A DNA stretch of 10,632 nt, taken from Clostridiales bacterium. GTDB lineage: Bacteria > Bacillota > Clostridia > Oscillospirales > CAG-272. The stretch is from assembly GCA_012511425.1 (NCBI GenBank), contig JAAZGC010000062.1, positions 1 to 10,632 of the forward strand. The letters are read 5' to 3'. Positions 5,155 to 10,632 of this stretch are shown one piece after another. Numbering within the stretch: position 1 is the stretch's first letter; every line of letters starts with the position of its first letter. Below the pieces are notes generated by a model. The model was not told the DNA's origin and ran no database searches. It saw nothing but the letters and a program-made list of their open reading frames with translations. A program made the position numbers and the translations under genes.

Positions 5155-7576
5155 TCGAACAAACAAGCGAGGGGGAGCAGACGCGCAGGTGAGCCGTTAT
5201 TGCTCAGCCGTCCGCAGGCTGTTTGACGAAAAGATATACGCGGGGCTCAACGACAGGCAGAAAGAGGCGGTTTACTGCGTAAACGGCCCGCTGCTCGTTC
5301 TTGCCGGCGCCGGTTCGGGGAAAACCACCGTGCTTGTAAACCGGATAAGCCATATAATCCGCTTCGGCGACCTTTATAATGCTTCGGAAAACACAGCGGT
5401 CGACGGCGAAACCGAAGAACGGCTCTGCGCCGCCGCCGATTCGGACATTTCCGCCGAAGACGCGGCCGGGCTGCTAGCCGAATACGCCGCCGCACCCTGC
5501 CCGCCGTGGGCTATGCTTGCGATAACCTTCACAAACAAAGCGGCGAACGAAATGAAATCCCGACTTGAGCGCACCCTTTCGGAAAAAGCGGAGGAGATAT
5601 GGGCGGGGACTTTCCATTCGATCGGCGTCCGGATACTCCGCCGCTACGGCGATCGGATAGGATATAACCGCGGATTTTCGATCTACGACACCGACGATTC
5701 CAAAAGGCTTATAACCGCCTGCACAAAAGACCTCAACATCGACGAAAAGAACTTCCCGGCAAAAAGCGTAATGACCGAGATAAGCCGCGCAAAAGACCGG
5801 CTGATGACTCCGGAAGCTTACGAAGAAGAAGCCGGCAAGGATTATAAGAAATTGCAGATATCCCGCATATATGCCGAATATCAGCGGAGGATGAGGGAGT
5901 CCAACGTCGTCGATTTCGATGATATAATCATGCAGACGGTCGTGCTGCTGCGGCGCGACGAAGATGCGCGGAGCTATTATCAGCGCCGCTTCAAATATGT
6001 CTCCGTCGACGAATATCAGGACACCAACCGCGCCCAGTTCGAGATGATCCGGCTGCTCTCCGATTTCCATAAAAACATCATGGTGGTCGGCGACGACGAC
6101 CAGTCAATTTATAAATTCCGCGGCGCGACGATTGAAAACATACTGAATTTCGACCGGGAATTCAAAGACGCCCGCGTAGTAAAGCTGGAGCAGAACTACC
6201 GCTCGACACAGAACATCCTCGACGCCGCCAACGCCGTCATCTGCAACAACGAAAACCGCAAGGGCAAGGAGCTTTGGACGGAAAACAGCGAAGGGGACAA
6301 GATCCGCGTCAAGAAAGTCGACAGCCAGGGAGAGGAAGGCAGATTCATAACCCTGCGCATCGAGGAGCTGATGAATAAAACGCCGGGGCGGAAATATTCC
6401 GATTTCGCGGTGCTTTACAGGATGAACGCCCAGTCAAACAGCATCGAGCAGGCGCTCGGGCGCTCCGGCATACCTTACAGAGTGTTGGGCGGTCTGCGCT
6501 TCTATGAGCGCAAGGAGATAAAGGATATCCTGGCGTATCTCTGCGTCATCGCCAACCCGGCGGACAATCTGCGCCTCAAGCGGATTATAAACGAGCCCAA
6601 GCGCAAGATAGGCGACGCGACGGTCGCGGCGGTCGAATCGATCGCCAGAGCCGACGGGCTGAGTATGTTCGACGTGATTTCAAATGCCGACTCATATACC
6701 GCGATTCAGAAATCGGCGCCGAAGCTTGCGGAATTCGCCGCGCTCATCGAGGAGCTCCGCGAAAAGAGCCGCACAGAGCCGCTTTCGAAGCTGGTCGAGC
6801 TTGTCATAGATATGTCCGGCTACCGCGATATGCTGATGAATTCGGGAATGGACGCCCTCGACCGGCTCCAGAACATCCAGGAGCTTATCACGAACGCCCT
6901 CGAATTCGAGTCGACGCATGACCCGGAAAATTCGGGGCTTGAAACCTTCCTTGAAGAAATTTCGCTCGTTACCGATATAGACAACTACGACTCCGAAGCC
7001 GACGCCGTAACCCTGATGACGGTTCACTCCGCCAAAGGGCTTGAATTTCCGGTGGTCTTCCTGCCCGGAATGGAGGAGGGAATTTTCCCAGGAATGCAGT
7101 CGGCGATGTATCCGGAGGAGCTGGAGGAGGAGCGGCGGCTCGCCTATGTCGCGATAACAAGGGCAAAAGAGCGTCTTTTCATGATCCACGCCCGGGAAAG
7201 GATGCTGTTCGGCCGCTCGCAGTATAATCCGGTCTCCCGTTTTGTCGGAGAGATGCCGGATGATGTGGTCGAATCGGAGGCGGAAAAGCCGCCGCGTGTT
7301 TCGGCCGCTGCCGCCGCACGGCGCAAAAAGATGAGCCACGAAATGACGGCAACGCCGGAGCTTGTAAAAACCCGGCAGGAAGGCAACGCCGATTTCGACA
7401 GCTTCGCGGTCGGAGATAGGGTGAAGCATCCGACATTCGGCCTCGGCACCGTTCTTTCCGCCCGCGAGATGGGGCGCGATGCGCTTTACGAGATCGCTTT
7501 CGACGATGCCGGAACGAAGAAGCTGATGGCGACTTACGCCCGCTTAAAGAGTGCCGACGGGGAAGACGAGAAATAA
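5144..7576 (+). CDS. pcrA: ATP-dependent DNA helicase PcrA/UvrD family
   Basis: 810 residues from the ATG at 5144, with GGGAGG (5128-5133) 10 nt upstream. A GTG at 5189, behind GAGGGGGAG, is a real alternative that shortens it by 15 residues. It is a superfamily 1 3'-5' helicase acting in repair and in removing proteins from DNA. All motifs are intact: Walker A GAGSGKTT (55-62, Lys60), motif Ia TFTNKAANEM (128-137), Walker B VDEYQDTN (288-295), motif III GDDDQSIYKFRGA (316-328), motif IV QNYRS (350-354), motif V TVHSAKGLEF (626-635), motif VI AYVAITRAKERL (667-678). The C-terminus (751-804, FDSFAVGDRVKHPTFGLGTV) is the PcrA-type Tudor-like domain known to contact RNA polymerase. It exceeds B. 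subtilis PcrA (about 740) partly through an acidic, Ala-rich insertion at about 77-122. Single gene with its own promoter. Confidence 0.95.
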   Translation: MQTNRTNKRGGADAQVSRYCSAVRRLFDEKIYAGLNDRQKEAVYCVNGPLLVLAGAGSGKTTVLVNRISHIIRFGDLYNASENTAVDGETEERLCAAADSDISAEDAAGLLAEYAAAPCPPWAMLAITFTNKAANEMKSRLERTLSEKAEEIWAGTFHSIGVRILRRYGDRIGYNRGFSIYDTDDSKRLITACTKDLNIDEKNFPAKSVMTEISRAKDRLMTPEAYEEEAGKDYKKLQISRIYAEYQRRMRESNVVDFDDIIMQTVVLLRRDEDARSYYQRRFKYVSVDEYQDTNRAQFEMIRLLSDFHKNIMVVGDDDQSIYKFRGATIENILNFDREFKDARVVKLEQNYRSTQNILDAANAVICNNENRKGKELWTENSEGDKIRVKKVDSQGEEGRFITLRIEELMNKTPGRKYSDFAVLYRMNAQSNSIEQALGRSGIPYRVLGGLRFYERKEIKDILAYLCVIANPADNLRLKRIINEPKRKIGDATVAAVESIARADGLSMFDVISNADSYTAIQKSAPKLAEFAALIEELREKSRTEPLSKLVELVIDMSGYRDMLMNSGMDALDRLQNIQELITNALEFESTHDPENSGLETFLEEISLVTDIDNYDSEADAVTLMTVHSAKGLEFPVVFLPGMEEGIFPGMQSAMYPEELEEERRLAYVAITRAKERLFMIHARERMLFGRSQYNPVSRFVGEMPDDVVESEAEKPPRVSAAAAARRKKMSHEMTATPELVKTRQEGNADFDSFAVGDRVKHPTFGLGTVLSAREMGRDALYEIAFDDAGTKKLMATYARLKSADGEDEK

Positions 7577-7582
7577 AAAAAC

Positions 7583-7599
7583 GCCGGCCATAGGCCGGC
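7583..7599 (-). terminator. Terminator of the EamA transporter gene, between converging genes
   Basis: GCCGGCC (7583-7589) pairs perfectly with GGCCGGC (7593-7599) around an ATA loop. On the minus strand the hairpin is followed by a run of T (complement of 7574-7581), so it is a canonical terminator for the transporter gene ending at 7607. On the plus strand there is no T run after the stem, so pcrA transcripts, whose stop codon is 6 nt upstream of the stem, would be stopped less efficiently or have their end trimmed to it. Confidence 0.88.
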
Positions 7600-7606
7600 A
7601 AGTCCC

Positions 7607-8575
7607 TCATTGCGAGACAGTTGAATCGGTTTTTTTGCGCCCGAAGCCTTCGAATCCGAACTGCGAGATTATTATGCTTGCGAAGATCAAAAGGCAGCCG
7701 ATTACCTCCCTTTTGTCCATCCGCTCGCCGAGGATGACTGCGCCCGCTGCGGCGGAAAAGACCGATTCAAGGCTCATTACCATAGATGCGACTGTCGGGT
7801 CGCTGTGCTGCTGACCGATTATCTGCAGGGTATATGCGACGGCTCCAGAAAGAATGCCGGCATACGCTATCGCTCCCGCTGCCATTCCGAGCATTTTCGC
7901 CGTGGGGCGCTCGAAAATCAGCATCGGCACCGACGACATGACAGCAACCGTCCAGAATTGCAGGCAGGAGAGCATTATTCCGTTTATCCTGCCGGCGAAA
8001 CGCCCGACTATCACTATATGCAGCGCAAATATCGCGGCGCAGGTGAGCAGCATCGAATCGGAGGGAACGAGCGCAAAGCTTTCTCCCGCTTTTACGCAAA
8101 GCAGATAAAGCCCCGCCACGGCTATCGCAAGTGAAACAATGATTCCCTTCCCCGTCTTCTGACGGAAAAGCAGAAGATTGAAGATCGGAACCATAAGGAT
8201 ATATATCGACGAGAGGAAAGCTGACTTCCCGGCGGTGCTGCCCGCAAGGCCCGACTGCTGAAAATTCATCGCCGCGAAAAGCAAAAGCCCGCAGATAAGT
8301 CCGCTGAGCAGCACCGTCGCCGGCGACTTGTCGGCTGCGAACGCGCGTCTTGAAACCGAAAGTCCCTCGGTGCGCTCGTTTTGTATCCTGAGGTTGACAA
8401 ATATCGCAAGCGGTGTAAGACAGACGGCACTCAGAAGCGAACGCATGCAGTTGAAGGTAAACGGACCGACGCAGTCGGCGCCCTGTTTCTGCGCGATAAA
8501 AGTGGTTCCCCAGAGAAAAGCGCAGAAGGTAAGCAAAAGCGCGCTCTGAACCCGGCGGGAAGCTGCCTTTTCCAA
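7607..8575 (-). CDS. EamA/DMT-superfamily transporter, ten membrane segments
   Basis: 322 residues with two EamA repeats of about five transmembrane helices each (repeat 1 about 12-150, repeat 2 about 165-312). Family hallmarks are FCAFLWGTTFIAQK in helix 1 and SMVMSLESVFSAAAGAVILGE near the end of the second repeat. A hydrophilic basic loop (about 62-86) separates helices 2 and 3. Members export amino acids, metabolites or drugs, or are permeases of unknown substrate; nothing here fixes the substrate. The start is a TTG at 8575 with GGGAG 9 nt upstream; no in-frame ATG fits the first helix. It converges on pcrA and diverges from the flavin/redox operon at 8685, apparently transcribed alone. 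Confidence 0.9.
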   Translation of the reverse strand: MEKAASRRVQSALLLTFCAFLWGTTFIAQKQGADCVGPFTFNCMRSLLSAVCLTPLAIFVNLRIQNERTEGLSVSRRAFAADKSPATVLLSGLICGLLLFAAMNFQQSGLAGSTAGKSAFLSSIYILMVPIFNLLLFRQKTGKGIIVSLAIAVAGLYLLCVKAGESFALVPSDSMLLTCAAIFALHIVIVGRFAGRINGIMLSCLQFWTVAVMSSVPMLIFERPTAKMLGMAAGAIAYAGILSGAVAYTLQIIGQQHSDPTVASMVMSLESVFSAAAGAVILGERMDKREVIGCLLIFASIIISQFGFEGFGRKKTDSTVSQ

Positions 8576-8634
8576 ATGAAATCACTCCCTGAATAGTTTA
8601 TTTAATGAATAAATTATTTTAGTTATCTAACAGT

Positions 8635-8663
8635 ATTATATCATATTTTTATTGCTTTGTCCA
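8635..8663 (-). promoter_or_regulatory. Extended -10 promoter of the EamA transporter gene
   Basis: On the minus strand, TGGACA (8658-8663) and a perfect TATAAT (8635-8640) are separated by 17 bp, with TGA directly before the -10 (extended -10). The leader of about 50 nt contains an AT-rich dyad, TTTATT (8597-8602) against AATAAA (8608-8613), downstream of the start. The divergent operon at 8685 must be transcribed from this same 109-bp gap, but I found no convincing plus-strand promoter in it. Confidence 0.7.
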
Positions 8664-8684
8664 CAAACACATGGTGAATTTTCT

Positions 8685-9062
8685 ATGCGGAAGATAAAGC
8701 CGCTCGGCGGAGATTATATTGTAATCGCCGTCACAGCTCTGGCGGCGGTGCTGTCGCTTCTGCTGACTTTCCCGCGCGGAAGCGGGAGCGAAGTGACGGT
8801 AAATTCTCCCGGCGGCGTTTCTGTCTACAATCTTTTTGCAGATGCGGAATTTGAAGTTGAGGGAACGGACGGGATTGTTATGACCGTCGTCATAAAAGAC
8901 GGCTCGGTCTTCGCCGCCGAAAGCGGCTGCCCCGACCGGCTCTGCGTAAAGACGGGAAAGATAAGCCGCCCCGGCGAGACGATTATCTGCCTTCCGGCGC
9001 ATATCATAATAACCGTCGGCGGGGAAAATGAGGGGGGAGAGCATGACTTCGTCGCGGGTTAA
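8685..9062 (+). CDS. Membrane-anchored NusG domain II-containing protein (EetA-like)
   Basis: 125 residues from the ATG at 8685; the frame is open upstream but no better ribosome binding site appears, and GGTG at 8674-8677 is weak. A basic N-terminus and one hydrophobic segment (11-29) anchor it, with the remainder predicted outside. Residues about 36-115 form the NusG domain II-like fold (PF07009 type): SVYNLF, then MTVVIKDGSVF, then the hallmark SGCPDRLCVKTGKISRPG (80-97) and ICLPAHIIITVGG. Conserved cysteines are C82, C87 and C102. Despite the name it is not a transcription factor. The same family encodes EetA of Listeria extracellular electron transfer, and it commonly sits beside a Gx transporter gene, as here, where the next gene overlaps it by 20 bp. 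The biochemical role of the family is not established. Confidence 0.88.
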   Translation: MRKIKPLGGDYIVIAVTALAAVLSLLLTFPRGSGSEVTVNSPGGVSVYNLFADAEFEVEGTDGIVMTVVIKDGSVFAAESGCPDRLCVKTGKISRPGETIICLPAHIIITVGGENEGGEHDFVAG

Positions 9063-9597
9063 CGGAATGTCCTCCACGGCAAAGCTCAGCCGGACGGCGA
9101 TGCTTTTAGGCGCGGCGCTGATGCTGTCGTATCTTGAATCATTCATTCCGCTGCCGCTGCCGATCCCCGGATTCAAATTGGGACTGGCGAATATCGCGCT
9201 CATCATCTGCTTTGAGCAGATATCGCCTTTATCCGCCCTCTTTCTGCAGATATTGAGGATAAGCATTTCCACGCTTTTGTTCGGCTCGCCGGCATCGCTC
9301 TGGTTTTCGCTTGCGGGCGGGGCGGCTTCATATATCGTTGTCGCGCTTTTCTATGCTTCTTTGAGAAAATACGTCTCCGAACTCGGCATATCGGTCGCAA
9401 GCGCGGCTGCGCATAACATGGGTCAGCTCGCTGCGGCGGCGATAATCTTTTCGAGCGCAGCGGTATTTAATTATCTGCCATGGCTGCTTTTTGCGTCGAT
9501 TATCTTCGGCTCGATTACCGGAACTATCTGCCGTTTGGTCAACAAAGCCGTTTGTGAGGCGGAAAATCGGAGGAAGACCGGGATTGAGAAGATTTAG
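9043..9597 (+). CDS. Gx transporter family / heptaprenyl diphosphate synthase component I-like membrane protein (EetB-like)
   Basis: 184 residues from the ATG at 9043, which sits behind GGGGGGAG (9032-9039); an ATG at 9028 is also possible. It is an integral membrane protein with about five hydrophobic segments. The N-terminal hallmark of the family is clear: AMLLGAALMLSYLESFIPLPLPIPGFKLGLANIALI (split around residues 19-54), then SPASLWFSLAGGAASY and AAAHNMGQLAAAAIIF. Older annotation calls the family heptaprenyl diphosphate synthase component I, but its fold is ECF-transporter S-component-like. EetB of the extracellular electron transfer locus belongs here. It overlaps the gene before it by 20 bp and the apbE gene after it by 14 bp, implying coupled translation and a shared process, probably flavin or quinone related (inference). 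Confidence 0.88.
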   Translation: MTSSRVNGMSSTAKLSRTAMLLGAALMLSYLESFIPLPLPIPGFKLGLANIALIICFEQISPLSALFLQILRISISTLLFGSPASLWFSLAGGAASYIVVALFYASLRKYVSELGISVASAAAHNMGQLAAAAIIFSSAAVFNYLPWLLFASIIFGSITGTICRLVNKAVCEAENRRKTGIEKI

Positions 9598-10627
9598 ATT
9601 ATCGGTTTCGGCGTTTTTGCTTGCCTTGGTGATTTTTTCGCTTTCCGGCTGCTCCGGAATCTCCGACGGCCTTTTAAAGCGCAACATCTTTGCGATGAAC
9701 ACCGTGATAGACATAAATTCGGACGGTTTAACCGAAGCCGACCATGACTACGCGGCGGCGCTGATACGCTCTCTGGAGCTGATATTCGACTTTAAAAACC
9801 CTGACAGCGAGCAGTATCGATGGAACGAATCGACGGGCGGAGGGAAAGTTTCCCCCGAATTTTACTCGGTGGTAAAGACCGGTGCCGAGATATACGACCT
9901 TTCCGGCGGCGTCAGCTTCGGTGGAGTCAGCTCCTTTGGAGCCTGCGATATAACGATCGGTGCGCTTGTCGAGCTGTGGGATATACCGAACAGGAGCGAG
10001 TTTGTGCCGGATGAATCGGAGATAAAAGCGGCGCTTGCTTTGAGCGGATTTGAATATCTTAAAATTTACGAATCCGGCGGGGAATTTTTCGTTGAAAAAA
10101 CACTTCCCGGACTCCGGCTCTCCCTCGGCGGCATCGCGAAGGGTTGGGCGCTGGAGCAGACGGTGGAGTTTCTGAAATCCCGCGGCGGGAAGCATATTAT
10201 AGTCAGTTTCGGCGGCAATGTCGGCGTTGCGGGAGGCAAAAGCGACGGCTCTCCCTGGAAGATAGGAATTCGCTCCCCCCGCCCGGAAAGCGGAAATGAA
10301 ACTGTCGGATGCTTTGAGATTACCGACGGTTACATAGCGGTTTCCGGCGACTACGAGCGATATTTTGAGCGGGACGGCGTCCGTTATTGCCACATTTTCG
10401 ACCCGCAGACCGGGTATCCCGTCACCGGCACTCAAAGCGCCGTCGTTTTGACGGAATCGGGAGCTGTAGGAGATGCGCTTTCTACCGCACTTTTTGTGAT
10501 GAACTGCCGGGGAGAGACCCCCGACATGATTTTAAGCAGAGAGCCGGGAATTTTCAGGACCGCTTACATAATCGACGAAAGCGGACAGCGTCTTTTCGGA
10601 GACGAAAAGCATTTCACAAAATACTAA
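9584..10627 (+). CDS. apbE: FAD:protein FMN transferase, ApbE family lipoprotein
   Basis: 347 residues from a TTG at 9584, chosen because GGAGG (9569-9573) lies 10 nt upstream and the frame then begins with a lipoprotein signal: MRRFR, a hydrophobic core, and lipobox LSGC with Cys23. The enzyme links FMN from FAD to Ser/Thr of target proteins outside the membrane, using Mg2+. Family motifs: FAMNTVIDI (36-44), DITIGALVELWDI (122-134), LSLGGIAKGWALEQ (179-192), IIVSFGGNVGV (205-215), AVSGDYERYF (252-261), HIFDPQTGYPV (270-280), and the metal-site segment GDALSTALFVM (296-306). An extra glycine/serine-rich stretch (109-119) precedes DITIG. It overlaps the preceding Gx transporter gene by 14 bp. 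The gene is complete; AAAAGGA follows its stop at the window edge and may serve a downstream gene. Confidence 0.94.
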   Translation: MRRFRLSVSAFLLALVIFSLSGCSGISDGLLKRNIFAMNTVIDINSDGLTEADHDYAAALIRSLELIFDFKNPDSEQYRWNESTGGGKVSPEFYSVVKTGAEIYDLSGGVSFGGVSSFGACDITIGALVELWDIPNRSEFVPDESEIKAALALSGFEYLKIYESGGEFFVEKTLPGLRLSLGGIAKGWALEQTVEFLKSRGGKHIIVSFGGNVGVAGGKSDGSPWKIGIRSPRPESGNETVGCFEITDGYIAVSGDYERYFERDGVRYCHIFDPQTGYPVTGTQSAVVLTESGAVGDALSTALFVMNCRGETPDMILSREPGIFRTAYIIDESGQRLFGDEKHFTKY

Positions 10628-10632
10628 AAGGA

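Noticed and set aside
5474..6070. 198-codon minus-strand frame inside pcrA
   Set aside because: Antisense to the helicase core and without any domain signal; judged a shadow frame.
6692..7429. 245-codon open frame on the minus strand inside pcrA
   Set aside because: It lies antisense to conserved helicase motifs, shows no family motif, and long antisense frames are common in codon-biased genes.
7767..8585. 272-codon frame overlapping the EamA gene on the same strand
   Set aside because: Its product is polar and lacks membrane segments, while the frame at 8575-7607 gives a textbook ten-helix EamA protein.
8619..8647. Plus-strand promoter for the 8685 operon (TTAGTT, 17 bp, CATATT)
   Set aside because: Both hexamers are poor matches in very AT-rich DNA; not strong enough to annotate.
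8649..9272. 207-codon minus-strand frame across the NusG domain II and Gx genes
   Set aside because: No ribosome binding site or known motif, and it is antisense to two recognised families.
9728..10435. 235-codon open frame on the minus strand inside apbE
   Set aside because: The plus-strand frame carries all ApbE motifs; the antisense product has no recognisable domain.

Overview
The window looks like chromosomal DNA from a low-to-moderate-GC Firmicute of the class Clostridia, probably a gut-type Oscillospirales/Ruminococcaceae-like lineage. That rests on the rplU-prp-rpmA operon with an L27 that carries the Firmicute cleavable N-terminal extension, a clostridial-style PcrA with an insertion after the Walker A motif, near-consensus sigma-A promoters and strong AGGAGG-type ribosome binding sites. 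The taxonomic placement is an inference from gene family flavour, not from a search. No rRNA, tRNA, CRISPR, transposon or prophage sequence was seen. Gene content is mostly ordinary housekeeping plus a few accessory membrane and secreted proteins.

Layout from left to right. At the left edge an almost perfect consensus promoter fires leftwards out of the window (13-41). Divergent from it, a second good promoter drives a secreted protein of unknown role (265-1194), with a carbohydrate-binding-like beta domain and a C-terminal QTGD/transmembrane/RKKK anchor. After a hairpin comes the ribosomal protein operon rplU-prp-rpmA (1429-2447), with its own extended -10 promoter and a structured leader, closed by a very clear terminator. 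On the minus strand manA (mannose-6-phosphate isomerase) is followed by an orphan solute-binding lipoprotein gene (4888-2504). pcrA (5144-7576, plus strand) diverges from manA and has its own consensus promoter. It converges on an EamA/DMT-family transporter gene (8575-7607, minus strand), and a single hairpin lies between the two genes.

The right-hand end is a tightly packed plus-strand operon with overlapping genes: a membrane-anchored NusG domain II protein (8685-9062), a Gx transporter / heptaprenyl diphosphate synthase component I family membrane protein (9043-9597), and an ApbE-type FAD:protein FMN transferase lipoprotein (9584-10627). These three families match eetA, eetB and apbE/fmnB of the flavin-based extracellular electron transfer locus of Listeria and lactobacilli. 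This is the most biologically suggestive part of the window: a cell-surface flavinylation/redox module whose remaining partners would have to lie to the right of the window. A purine-rich AAAAGGA run follows the apbE stop at the very edge, which is compatible with a further downstream gene.
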